Of a stretch of 64,000 bases of DNA, positions 53,044 through 61,603 are shown in pieces (positions within the stretch are counted from its first letter, which is position 1; every line of letters begins with the position of its first letter). Under the pieces are notes generated by a model that saw nothing but the letters and a program-made list of their open reading frames with translations, had not been told where the DNA came from and did no database searches. This DNA is from Hyphomicrobiales bacterium (lineage in GTDB: Bacteria > Pseudomonadota > Alphaproteobacteria > Rhizobiales > Rhizobiaceae). Location: assembly GCA_017305935.1 (NCBI GenBank), contig JAFKJU010000008.1, positions 124,001 to 188,000 on the forward strand, written 5' to 3'. Both the position numbers and the translations under genes were made by a program.

Positions 53044-54873
53044 ATGGCGCCGCCCATTCTCAAACTCGACGACATCCACCTCAGCTTCGGCGGCGCGCCG
53101 CTGCTCGACGGCGCCAATTTCCAGCTCGAACCCGGCGACCGCGTCTGCCTCGTCGGCCGCAACGGCTCGGGCAAATCGACGCTGATGAAGATCGCCGCCG
53201 GCATGGTCGAGCCGCAATCCGGCGAAGTCTTCCGTCATCCCTCCGCCACCGTGCGCTACCTGCACCAGGCCCCGGATTTCGAGGGTTATTCGACTGTGCA
53301 GGCCTATGCCGAGGCCGGCCTGGGTCCGAGCGACGATCCCTACCGCGTCGCCTATCTGCTCGAACATCTCGGCCTGTCGGGCGAGGAAGACCCGAAGAAT
53401 CTTTCCGGCGGCGAGGCGCGCCGCGCCGCCCTTGCCCGCGTCATGGCCCCGGAGCCGGATATCCTGCTGCTCGACGAGCCGACCAACCATCTCGACCTGC
53501 CGACCATCGAATGGCTGGAAGGCGAATTGCAGAAGACCCGCAGCAGCCTCGTGCTGATCTCGCACGACCGCCGCTTCCTCGAAAAGGTCTCGACCGCGAC
53601 CGTCTGGCTGGATCGCGGCCAGTCGCGCCGCCTCGACCGGGGCTTTGCCCATTTTGAAGCCTGGCGCGACCAGGTACTGGAAGCCGAGGAACTGGAACAG
53701 CACAAGCTCGGCAAGGCGATCGAGCGCGAGGAGCACTGGCTGCGCTACGGCGTCACCGCAAGGCGCAAGCGCAACATGCGCCGTCTCGGCGAATTGCAGC
53801 AGATGCGCGCCGATTATCGCGGCCACAAGGGACCGCAGGGCACGGTGCAGGCGAGCGCCGCCGATGCCCGCGAATCCGGCAAGCTGGTGATCGAGGCGGA
53901 CAAGATCACCAAGACCTATGGCGAACGCACCATCGTCGCGCCGTTTTCGATCCGCGTCCATCGCGGCGATTGCATCGGCCTCGTCGGCCCCAACGGCGCT
54001 GGCAAGACGACGCTGCTGAAAATGCTGACCAGCCAGCTCGAACCCGATAGCGGCACCATCCGCCTCGGCACCAATCTCGACATCGCCACCCTCGACCAGA
54101 AGCGCGAGGATCTGAACCTCGACGACACGCTCGCCCATTATCTGACTGACGGCCGCGGCGAAAACCTGCTGGTCAATGGCGAGCAGCGCCATGTGACCGG
54201 CTATATGAAGGATTTCCTGTTCCAGCCGGAACAGGCGCGCACGCCGATCTCCAGCCTCTCCGGCGGCGAGCGCGCGAGGCTGATGCTGGCCCGCATCCTC
54301 GCCCGGCCCTCCAACCTGCTGATCCTCGACGAGCCGACCAACGACCTCGACATCGAGACGCTCGACCTGTTGCAGGAACTGGTCTCGGGCTATGCCGGCA
54401 CCGTCATCCTCGTCAGCCACGACCGCGATTTCCTCGACCGCACCGTGACCTCGACCATCGCCCCCGCCGACCCGGAAAGCCCGGATGGACGCTGGATCGA
54501 ATATGCCGGCGGCTATTCCGACATGCTGGCGCAGCGCAGGGGTGCAGCCGAGGAACGGCGCAAGGCGGAAAAAGCCGAGAAGGCGAAAGCCGCAGACAGC
54601 GCCCCGGCCGCATCCGCCGACGGCGCGAAATCCAAGGGCAAACTGTCCTACAAGCAGAAATTCGCGCTCGAAAACCTGCCGAAGGAGATGGCGAAGAGCG
54701 AAGCCGAGATCGCCAAACGCGAAGAGCGCATGGCCGATCCGAACCTGTTCTCCAAGGATCCCGCCGCCTTCAACAAGCTCGCCGCAGAGCTTGAAAAGCT
54801 GCGCGACGACCTGACCCGCATGGAAGAGGAATGGCTGGAACTGGAAATGCTGCGCGAGGAATTGGAGGGATAA
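53044..54873 (+). CDS. uup: ABC-F family ATPase (Uup-like)
   Basis: Soluble ATPase with two ABC domains and no membrane part, of the translation-factor ABC-F group. The 609-residue protein has Walker A motifs GRNGSGKS and GPNGAGKT, signatures LSGGEARR and LSGGERAR, Walker B plus DEPTNHLD and DEPTNDLD, and a C-terminal charged coiled-coil region (about 500-605), which is typical of Uup. The two are separated by the linker with EREEHWLRYGVTARRKRNMRR. It starts 5 nt after thiamine pyrophosphokinase. The exact paralogue name is less sure than the family. Confidence 0.88.
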   Translation: MAPPILKLDDIHLSFGGAPLLDGANFQLEPGDRVCLVGRNGSGKSTLMKIAAGMVEPQSGEVFRHPSATVRYLHQAPDFEGYSTVQAYAEAGLGPSDDPYRVAYLLEHLGLSGEEDPKNLSGGEARRAALARVMAPEPDILLLDEPTNHLDLPTIEWLEGELQKTRSSLVLISHDRRFLEKVSTATVWLDRGQSRRLDRGFAHFEAWRDQVLEAEELEQHKLGKAIEREEHWLRYGVTARRKRNMRRLGELQQMRADYRGHKGPQGTVQASAADARESGKLVIEADKITKTYGERTIVAPFSIRVHRGDCIGLVGPNGAGKTTLLKMLTSQLEPDSGTIRLGTNLDIATLDQKREDLNLDDTLAHYLTDGRGENLLVNGEQRHVTGYMKDFLFQPEQARTPISSLSGGERARLMLARILARPSNLLILDEPTNDLDIETLDLLQELVSGYAGTVILVSHDRDFLDRTVTSTIAPADPESPDGRWIEYAGGYSDMLAQRRGAAEERRKAEKAEKAKAADSAPAASADGAKSKGKLSYKQKFALENLPKEMAKSEAEIAKREERMADPNLFSKDPAAFNKLAAELEKLRDDLTRMEEEWLELEMLREELEG

Positions 54874-54879
54874 TTCCTT

Positions 54880-56658
54880 TTATGCCGGCTGCGGCACCGG
54901 CTCGGCGCCGTTGGTCACTTCCAGATGCAGGATACGCGGCCGCGTGGCGGCGATGAAGGCTTCGGAGCGGCCGATATAGATGATGCCGACCCGGTCGAGG
55001 CTGGCAAGCGCCGAGGACAGCCGCTCGGCGACCTCCGGTTCCAGCCCTTCCAGCGTATCCTCGAAAACGATCCAGTCGGCCGGCGTCAGCAGAATGCGGG
55101 CGACCGCCAACGCCACCTGCTGCTCGCGGTCGAGCTGGCGGTCCCAGCGCGCGGCGACATCGAGGCGCGGGATGAGCTCGGCAAGCCCCACCCGCTCCAG
55201 CGCCGCCGCGATGCGTTCGTCGCCATAGGCATCGGCCTGGACAGGAAAGGCGATGGCATCGCGCAACGGCGCCTGCGGCAGATAGGACACATAGGGCACG
55301 AACAGCATATGTGCCTTTTCCGGCAGCACGATCGTCCCCGTCCAGTCCGCCCACCAGCCGGCCAGCGCCGCAAACAGCAGGCGGCGGTTGGCGCCGGGAT
55401 CGCCGTTGACGACGATACGTTCACCGGGGTGGATGACGATATCGGTCTCCTTGAGGCGAAAGCTGCCCGAGGCCTGCCCGGCCGAGACCGCGACATTGCG
55501 CAGCACCACGGCGTCCCCGTCCGCCTGGGCCGGATGCTTGCAATCGGCGGCCGGCGGATGGGTTTCCATCAGCACCAGCGCCTGGCGGAAATTGGCGACG
55601 CGCATCAGCGACGCCTTCCAGTCGGCGATGGTGCTGAAATTGTCGACATACCAGCGCAGCGCCGTATAGACCTGGTTGAAGGCACCGACCGCCATCATCA
55701 GCCCGCCAAAGGTCAGATCCCCGGAGAAATAGACGGGCGCGGCGATCAGGATCGGCGCGATGATCGTCAGCCAGCCATAACCGGCCGAAACCCAGCGCAG
55801 GTTGGTGGTGGCCATGGCCAGCTTGCCCATGGTCTTCAGGATGGCGGAGATATCGCCGTCGATGCGCCGGCGCTCGGTCTCCTCGCCCTGTTGCAGAGTG
55901 ATCGCCGTCAGGTTCTCGTTGGCGCGCATCAGCGAGGTGCGCAATTGCGCTTCCTTGGCGTAGCGCTCGGCGGTCAGCGCCGGCAGGCTGCGCCCGACGA
56001 CGGTGCTGAGCAGCGAAGCCGAGCCGGCATAGAGGAAGACGGCCCAGACCATATAGCCGGGAATGGCGAGCGGCTGTCCGTGAAAGGTGACCGAGAATCC
56101 CGAGGACAGATCCCAGAGCACCCCGACGAAGCTGACCAGCATGATCGTCGATTGCGTCAGCCCGATCGCCAGGCTGGTGGTGATATCGGACAGATGCGCC
56201 GAATCCTCGTGCAGGCGCTGGTCCGGATTGACGCCGAGGATGCCGGCGGCCGAGAGCCGGAGCGCCCGGCGCGGATAGAGCCATTGGCCGAGCAGGTCGC
56301 GCGTCAGCCCGTCGCGCATGCGGATCGCCAGGATCTGGTTCACCCAGGTCTGCCCGACATTGAGCAGCAGCAGGACGCCGGCGATGACGGCGAAGATCCG
56401 GAGTTGATGCAGGAAGCCGGAGAGATCACGCCGCTCCAGCGAATCGTAAAAGGTGCCGTTCCAGTCGTTGAGCAGCACCTGCACGAAGGCGGTGGCGAGG
56501 ATGATGGCGAGGATGAGCGTCCAGAAGAAGATAAGGCGGCTGCGAACCGGCGAACCCCACAAGGCCCGCAGCATCATGCGGATCTGCGACATGAAACCGA
56601 TGGCCGGCTCGCCGGTATCGGCGTTGTGGCGCTCGGATGCTGCTTCGTCATTCGCCAT
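54880..56658 (-). CDS. BacA/SbmA-YddA-like ABC protein with degenerate ATPase domain
   Basis: Fused membrane and nucleotide-binding protein of 592 residues, in the ABC_membrane_2 (YddA/PMP-like) family that includes SbmA/BacA-like transporters. The N-terminal six-helix domain has the family segments NDWNGTFYDSLERRDLSGF and NPDQRLHEDSAHLSD. The C-terminal ATPase domain is unusual: Walker A reads GDPGANRR (from 419) without the Lys; the signature is LDREQQ (509-514) instead of LSGGE; Walker B ends FED (532-534) rather than DE; and the H-loop His is Arg564. This may be a non-hydrolysing ABC domain. It ends 6 nt from the convergent ABC-F gene. Confidence 0.85.
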   Translation of the reverse strand: MANDEAASERHNADTGEPAIGFMSQIRMMLRALWGSPVRSRLIFFWTLILAIILATAFVQVLLNDWNGTFYDSLERRDLSGFLHQLRIFAVIAGVLLLLNVGQTWVNQILAIRMRDGLTRDLLGQWLYPRRALRLSAAGILGVNPDQRLHEDSAHLSDITTSLAIGLTQSTIMLVSFVGVLWDLSSGFSVTFHGQPLAIPGYMVWAVFLYAGSASLLSTVVGRSLPALTAERYAKEAQLRTSLMRANENLTAITLQQGEETERRRIDGDISAILKTMGKLAMATTNLRWVSAGYGWLTIIAPILIAAPVYFSGDLTFGGLMMAVGAFNQVYTALRWYVDNFSTIADWKASLMRVANFRQALVLMETHPPAADCKHPAQADGDAVVLRNVAVSAGQASGSFRLKETDIVIHPGERIVVNGDPGANRRLLFAALAGWWADWTGTIVLPEKAHMLFVPYVSYLPQAPLRDAIAFPVQADAYGDERIAAALERVGLAELIPRLDVAARWDRQLDREQQVALAVARILLTPADWIVFEDTLEGLEPEVAERLSSALASLDRVGIIYIGRSEAFIAATRPRILHLEVTNGAEPVPQPA

Positions 56659-56826
56659 GGAGTTCGTTGTCTTCCGCCTGAATCCCTCATGTATAGGACA
56701 GGCATCTTGTGTGAAGGTGGTTTCATTGCGGCGGCGGAAATTTTTTAAGGGCCGAGATTTCCGGTTTCAGGGCTTATGCGCTAGGGTGCCGCCGATTTTG
56801 CTTTATCGTATCGCCCAAGGGGTCAC

Positions 56827-57663
56827 ATGCAGTTTCAGGGTACGGATGCCTATATCGCCGACAAGGATCTGATGGTCGCGGTCAATGCCGCCATCAAGCT
56901 GGAGCGGCCGCTTCTGGTCAAGGGCGAGCCCGGCACCGGCAAGACCGAGCTGGCGCGACAGGTGGCCGCGGCCCTCGGCCTCGACCTGCTCGAATGGAAC
57001 GTCAAGTCGACGACCAAGGCGCAGCAGGGGCTTTACGAATACGATGCCGTCTCGCGCCTGCGCGACAGCCAGCTCGGCGACGAACGCGTCAACGACGTCG
57101 CCAACTACATCCGCAGGGGCAAGCTCTGGCAGGCCTTCGAGACGGACAGGAAATGCGTGCTGCTGATCGACGAGATCGACAAGGCCGACATCGAATTCCC
57201 CAACGACCTTTTGCAGGAACTCGACCGCATGGAATTCCATGTCTACGAGACCGGCGAGACGATCCGCGCCCGCCAGCGGCCGATCGTCATCATCACCTCC
57301 AACAACGAGAAGGAACTGCCGGACGCCTTCCTGCGCCGCTGCTTCTTCCATTACATCCGCTTTCCCGACCCGGATACGCTGGCCCGTATCGTCGAGGTGC
57401 ATTATCCCGGCATCCGCCAGCAGCTGCTCTCCAGCGCGCTGACCGCCTTCTACGAGATCCGCGACACGCAGGGGCTGAAGAAGAAGCCGTCCACCTCGGA
57501 GGCGCTCGACTGGATCCGCCTGCTGGTCGCCGACGAGGTCGATCCGGCCGACCTGCGCGGCTCGGCGAAAAATGCACTGCCGCGCCTGCACGGGGCGCTG
57601 TTGAAGAACGAACAGGACGTGCACCTGTTCGAGCGCCTCGCCTTCATGGCGCGCCGCGACTGA
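56827..57663 (+). CDS. MoxR-type AAA+ ATPase
   Basis: Chaperone-like AAA+ ATPase of the MoxR/CoxD group, which usually work with VWA proteins to assemble or activate enzyme complexes. The 278-residue protein has Walker A GEPGTGKT (33-40), Walker B VLLIDEIDKA (111-120), sensor 1 VIITSNN and the arginine-finger region RRCFFHY. The usual partner, a VWA protein, lies 1.5 kb downstream after metA and a GNAT gene. The 168-nt divergent gap before it holds no clear promoter. Confidence 0.9.
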   Translation: MQFQGTDAYIADKDLMVAVNAAIKLERPLLVKGEPGTGKTELARQVAAALGLDLLEWNVKSTTKAQQGLYEYDAVSRLRDSQLGDERVNDVANYIRRGKLWQAFETDRKCVLLIDEIDKADIEFPNDLLQELDRMEFHVYETGETIRARQRPIVIITSNNEKELPDAFLRRCFFHYIRFPDPDTLARIVEVHYPGIRQQLLSSALTAFYEIRDTQGLKKKPSTSEALDWIRLLVADEVDPADLRGSAKNALPRLHGALLKNEQDVHLFERLAFMARRD

Positions 57664-57666
57664 TCC

Positions 57667-57695
57667 TTGATTCTTGCCGCGCCGGAGCGTATCTA
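57667..57695 (+). promoter_or_regulatory. Promoter of metA
   Basis: TTGATT (57667-57672) and TATCTA (57690-57695) are 17 nt apart. Transcription would begin near 57702, exactly at the start of the SAM-II riboswitch, which supports the call. Confidence 0.65.
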
Positions 57696-57700
57696 GAACA

Positions 57701-57753
57701 TCGTGGTGATTTGGCCGGCCGGCTTGCAGCCACGTTAAATAAGTCGCTAAAGG
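57701..57753 (+). promoter_or_regulatory. SAM-II riboswitch controlling metA
   Basis: The sequence has the conserved SAM-II pattern: CGTGG (57702-57706) pairs with CCACG (57730-57734) to form P1, TGATTT follows the first arm, CTTGCAGCC precedes the second, and GTTAAATAAGTCGCTAAAG completes the pseudoknot. SAM-II is known from alphaproteobacteria upstream of methionine genes and reduces expression when S-adenosylmethionine binds. It lies 75 nt before the metA ATG. Confidence 0.93.
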
Positions 57754-57754
57754 G

Positions 57755-57802
57755 CCGTGCGTCACGGACCGGTTAGCGTTTTTATTCGCGCGGCCGGTTT
57801 TT
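57755..57802 (+). terminator. Candidate intrinsic terminator of the metA riboswitch
   Basis: After the aptamer, CCGTG-CGT-CACGG forms a small hairpin and ACCGG (57768-57772) can pair with CCGGT (57794-57798), with an inner GCG/CGC pair, followed by TTTTT. This could be the SAM-controlled expression platform. The stem has a bulge, so control may be at translation instead. Confidence 0.45.
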
Positions 57803-57827
57803 CTTGTTTTGAACGAGTGACAGCACG

Positions 57828-58751
57828 ATGCCCATCAAGATCCCCGATACCTTGCCCGCCTTCCAGACCCTCGTGAACGAGGGCGTGCGGGTGATGACCG
57901 AGACCGTGGCCGTCCGCCAGGACATCCGCCCGCTCCAGATCGGCCTGCTGAACCTCATGCCGAACAAGATCAAGACCGAGATCCAGATGGCGCGCCTGGT
58001 CGGCGCCAGCCCGCTGCAGGTCGAATTGTCGCTGATCCGCGTCGGCGGCCACAAGGCCAAGAACACCTCCGAAGACCATCTTCTCTCCTTCTACGAGACC
58101 TGGGAGGAGGTACGCCACCGCAAGTTCGACGGTTTCATCATCACCGGCGCGCCGGTGGAAACCCTCGACTACGAGGACGTGACCTACTGGAACGAGATGC
58201 AACGCATCTTCGACTGGACTGTTACCAATGTCCATTCGACGCTGAACGTCTGCTGGGGCGCCATGGCCGCCATCTATCATTTCCACGGCGTGCCCAAGCA
58301 TCTGCTCAAGGAAAAGGCGTTCGGCGTCTATCGCCATGTAAACCTGAAGCCTTCCTCGGTCTATCTCACCGGCTTCTCCGATGATTTCGGCGTGCCGGTC
58401 TCGCGCTGGACGGAGGTGCGCCGCGCCGATGTCGCCAAGGTGCCGGGTCTGGAAATCCTGATGGAATCGAAGGAAATGGGCATCTGCCTGATCCATGAGA
58501 ATGCCGGCAACCGCCTCTATATGTTCAATCATGTCGAATATGATTCGACCTCGCTTGCCGACGAATATTTCCGCGACGTCGATGCCGGCGTGCCGATCAA
58601 GATGCCGCACGACTATTTCCCGCACAATGATGCCAGCCTGCCGCCGCTCAACCGCTGGCGCAGCCATGCGCATCTGTTCTTCGGCAACTGGATCAACGAG
58701 ATCTACCAGACGACCCCCTACGATCTCGAGGAGATCGGCAATGACAGGTGA
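57828..58751 (+). CDS. metA: Homoserine O-acetyltransferase (MetA-type)
   Basis: First step of methionine synthesis: acylation of homoserine. The 307-residue protein has the catalytic Cys142 (NVCWGAMA) and the C-terminal His-Glu pair in FNHVEYD. Position 111 is Glu ([11 protein letters not shown]); in the Bacillus cereus enzyme Glu111 selects acetyl-CoA, whereas Gly selects succinyl-CoA, so I predict an acetyltransferase although most MetA proteins are labelled succinyltransferases. A SAM-II riboswitch and promoter precede it. The next gene starts 4 nt after the stop. Confidence 0.95.
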   Translation: MPIKIPDTLPAFQTLVNEGVRVMTETVAVRQDIRPLQIGLLNLMPNKIKTEIQMARLVGASPLQVELSLIRVGGHKAKNTSEDHLLSFYETWEEVRHRKFDGFIITGAPVETLDYEDVTYWNEMQRIFDWTVTNVHSTLNVCWGAMAAIYHFHGVPKHLLKEKAFGVYRHVNLKPSSVYLTGFSDDFGVPVSRWTEVRRADVAKVPGLEILMESKEMGICLIHENAGNRLYMFNHVEYDSTSLADEYFRDVDAGVPIKMPHDYFPHNDASLPPLNRWRSHAHLFFGNWINEIYQTTPYDLEEIGNDR

Positions 58752-58755
58752 GAGC

Positions 58756-59205
58756 ATGAGCGAACTTCACATCCGCTCCATCGAGGCGAAGGACGAGGCG
58801 GACTGGCGCCGCCTCTGGACCGCATACCTCGCCTTTTACGAAACCGTGCTGCCGGAGGAGATCTACGTCTCGACCTTCGCGCGGCTGCTCAGCGGCGCGC
58901 CGAACGAATATCGCGGCTTCATCGCTTTCGATAACGGCCGCGCCGTGGGGCTGGCGCATTACCTGTTTCACCGCTCCTGCTGGCATATCGACAATGTCTG
59001 CTATCTCCAGGATCTGTTCGCCGATCCGGACGTGCGCGGCAAGGGTGTCGGCCGGGCGCTGATCGAGGCGGTCTATGGCGCGGCGCAGGCTGAAGGGTCG
59101 AAGGAGGTCTACTGGATGACGCAGGAATTCAACGCCACGGCGCGCAGGCTCTACGACCGAATCGCCGAAAAGACGCCCTTCCTCGTCTATCAGCGGAATT
59201 TCTGA
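58756..59205 (+). CDS. GNAT family N-acetyltransferase
   Basis: Acetyl-CoA-dependent acetyltransferase of 149 residues. The GNAT acetyl-CoA motif is DPDVRGKGVGRALIEAVY, and the fold is continued by VYWMTQEFNATARRLYDRI. Substrate unknown; small GNATs of this kind act on amines, amino acids or protein N-termini. The ATG at 58756 has AGGTGA upstream; the ATG at 58741 overlaps metA and follows GAGGAG, so it is nearly as likely. It sits between metA and the VWA gene, with which it overlaps (TGATG), so it shares the metA transcript. Confidence 0.88.
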   Translation: MSELHIRSIEAKDEADWRRLWTAYLAFYETVLPEEIYVSTFARLLSGAPNEYRGFIAFDNGRAVGLAHYLFHRSCWHIDNVCYLQDLFADPDVRGKGVGRALIEAVYGAAQAEGSKEVYWMTQEFNATARRLYDRIAEKTPFLVYQRNF

Positions 59206-60398
59206 TGTTCCTGCCCTTCTTCCTGCGGCTGAAAGCAGTGGGCGTGCCGGTCACGCTCCGGGAATTCCTGCTGCTTCTCGAAGCGATGAAGACGGGCATC
59301 GCCGATTTCGACATCGAGGCGTTCTATTACCTCGCCCGCACGGCGCTGGTGAAGGACGAGCGTTTCATCGACCGCTTCGACCGCGTCTTTTCCGAGAGTT
59401 TCAAAGGACTGGAGGCACTCGCAGGAACGCCCGGCGAGGCCGGCCCTTCCCCGCGCGACCTGCCGGAGGAATGGCTGCGGCGGCTGGCGGAAAAGCACCT
59501 GAGCGCCGAGGACAAGGCGTTGGTCGAGAGCCTCGGCGGTTTCGACAAGTTGATGGAAACCCTGCGCCAGCGGCTGGCCGAGCAGAAGGGCCGCCACCAG
59601 GGCGGTTCGAAATGGATCGGCACCGCCGGCACCTCGCCCTTCGGCGCCTATGGCTATAACCCCGAGGGCGTGCGCATCGGCCAGGACGGTTCCCGCCACC
59701 GCCGGGCGGTCAAGGTCTGGGATCGGCGCGAATTCCGCAATTTCGACGACACGGTCGAACTCGGCACCCGCAACATCAAGGTGGCGCTGAAGCGCCTGCG
59801 CCGCTGGGTGCGCGACGGCGCCGCCGACGAGCTCGACCTTGCCGGCACCATCCGCGCCACCGCCGAGCACGGTTATCTCGACGTCCAGACCCGGCGCGAG
59901 CGCCGCAACGCCGTCAAGCTCCTGATGTTCTTCGATGTCGGCGGCTCGATGGACGACCACGTCCGCGGCGTCGAGGAGCTGTTTTCAGCGGCGAAGGCCG
60001 AGTTCCGCCATATGGACTCTTTCTATTTCCACAATTGCCTCTACGAGGGCGTGTGGAAGGACAATCGCCGCCGCCGTGCCGAGATCACCCCGACCTTGGA
60101 CATCATCCGCACTTTCGGCCCGGATTACCACGTCGTATTCGTCGGCGACGCCGCCATGAGCCCCTACGAGATCAGCCATTCCGGCGGCTCGGTCGAGCAT
60201 TGGAACCCGGAAGCCGGCGCCGTCTGGCTTTCCCGCATCACCGGCCATTTCCGCAAATGCATCTGGCTGAACCCGATGCGGCAGGAGCATTGGGGTTATA
60301 CCACCTCGACCGGCATGATCCGCGCGCTGATGGGGGGACAGATGTATCCGCTGACGCTCGGCGGCCTCGACCGGGCGATGCGCGCCTTGTCGAAATAA
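59205..60398 (+). CDS. VWA domain protein (CoxE-like)
   Basis: Metal-binding von Willebrand factor A protein of the CoxE type, usual partner of MoxR ATPases. The 397-residue protein has a helical N-terminal part (about 1-130), a middle region with KVWDRREFRNFDDTVELGTRN, and a C-terminal VWA domain with the MIDAS DVGGSMDD (Asp244, Gly246, Ser248; the family usually has DxSxS, so the glycine replacing serine at position 246 is a change), then FVGDAAMSPYE. Probably works with the MoxR ATPase at 56.8 kb on an unknown target complex. Confidence 0.88.
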   Translation: MFLPFFLRLKAVGVPVTLREFLLLLEAMKTGIADFDIEAFYYLARTALVKDERFIDRFDRVFSESFKGLEALAGTPGEAGPSPRDLPEEWLRRLAEKHLSAEDKALVESLGGFDKLMETLRQRLAEQKGRHQGGSKWIGTAGTSPFGAYGYNPEGVRIGQDGSRHRRAVKVWDRREFRNFDDTVELGTRNIKVALKRLRRWVRDGAADELDLAGTIRATAEHGYLDVQTRRERRNAVKLLMFFDVGGSMDDHVRGVEELFSAAKAEFRHMDSFYFHNCLYEGVWKDNRRRRAEITPTLDIIRTFGPDYHVVFVGDAAMSPYEISHSGGSVEHWNPEAGAVWLSRITGHFRKCIWLNPMRQEHWGYTTSTGMIRALMGGQMYPLTLGGLDRAMRALSK

Positions 60399-60489
60399 AG
60401 CCGGTTGCAGTCGCGGCCAAAGCGACGCATCTTGCGCCCCGGTAAAGAAGCGCGAGGCGCTTCAGGAAAGAGTCGATAGCAGGCGATCC

Positions 60490-61506
60490 ATGAGCAGCGA
60501 ACGGGAAATTTTCGGCACGACGGCGAGCGGCGAAACGGTCTACCGGGTGGAGCTGCGCGGCGGCGGCCTGCGGGCCAAGGTCTTGACCTGGGGCTCGGTC
60601 ATCCAGGATCTGCGCCTCGACGGCCACGCGCCGCCGCTGGTGCTCGGTTTCGAGAGTTTCGAGCCCTATCCGCTCCATTCTCCCTATTTCGGCGCCAGCC
60701 CCGGCCGCAACGCCAACCGCATCGCCAATGGCCGCTTCATGCTCGACGGCCACGAAGTCCAGCTTGACCGCAACGAGCGCGGCGTCACCCACCTGCATGG
60801 CGGCACCGGCAATATCGGCAAGAGCAACTGGTCGATCGCCGATCTCTCCGAAGACCGGGTGGTGCTGCGCATCGTCGACCCCGCCGGTCGCGCCGGCTAT
60901 CCCGGCAATTGCGAGATCACCGCCACCTATCACCTGCGCGACGACGGCGTGCTCTCGGTGATCTACGATTCGACCACCGATGCGCCGACCCCGGTCAATG
61001 TCTGCCAGCATTCCTATTTCAATCTCGACGGCCGCGACGATGCGCTCGGCCACGACCTGATGATCGCCGCCGACCATTACCTGCCGACCAACGAGGCGCA
61101 GGTGCCGACCGGCGAACTGCGCCCGGTCGTCGGCACGCCCTTCGATTTCCGCCAGATGAGCCCGATGAAGCGGGTCGAGAACGGCGAGCAGGTGCTGTTC
61201 GATCATAATTTCTGCCTGTCGCGCGCCCGCATGCCGAAGCGCCCGGTGGCGCTGGCCCGCAGCCTCAATTCCGGCGTGACCCTGGAGGTGCGCACCAGCG
61301 AACCCGGCGTGCAGTTCTATGCCGGCTTCAAGGTCAACGCCCCCGTGCCCGGCCTCGACGGCCGGCGTTACGGGCCGTTTGCCGGCTTCTGCCTGGAGAC
61401 CCAGGTCTGGCCGGATGCCGTCAACCATGCGGATTTCCCGCCCTCGATCCTGCGACCCGGCGAAACCTTGCGCCAGGAGACGGATTACGTCTTCTCGAAA
61501 AGCTGA
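60490..61506 (+). CDS. galM: Aldose 1-epimerase (galactose mutarotase family)
   Basis: Interconverts alpha and beta anomers of aldoses. The 338-residue protein has the GalM active-site motifs: GRNANRI (about 77-83), the HLHGG stretch, QHSYFNLDG with the catalytic His, and FCLETQVWPDAVNH with the catalytic Glu. It stands alone after the VWA gene. No gal or other sugar operon is near, so its sugar cannot be told. Confidence 0.93.
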   Translation: MSSEREIFGTTASGETVYRVELRGGGLRAKVLTWGSVIQDLRLDGHAPPLVLGFESFEPYPLHSPYFGASPGRNANRIANGRFMLDGHEVQLDRNERGVTHLHGGTGNIGKSNWSIADLSEDRVVLRIVDPAGRAGYPGNCEITATYHLRDDGVLSVIYDSTTDAPTPVNVCQHSYFNLDGRDDALGHDLMIAADHYLPTNEAQVPTGELRPVVGTPFDFRQMSPMKRVENGEQVLFDHNFCLSRARMPKRPVALARSLNSGVTLEVRTSEPGVQFYAGFKVNAPVPGLDGRRYGPFAGFCLETQVWPDAVNHADFPPSILRPGETLRQETDYVFSKS

Positions 61507-61603
61507 AAATTTTTTGACGCGCCTGTCGGAAACGCGGCCACCGGGACGTCTTCAAGTGATCAGGACGGCGAGGATTGCCGCCCCTGGACACCAGGAGACG
61601 AAC

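Noticed and set aside
57664-57753. SAM-I or SAM/SAH riboswitch instead of SAM-II
   Set aside because: The short pseudoknot pattern with TGATTT, CTTGCAGCCACG and TCGCTAAAG is SAM-II; there is no four-way junction.
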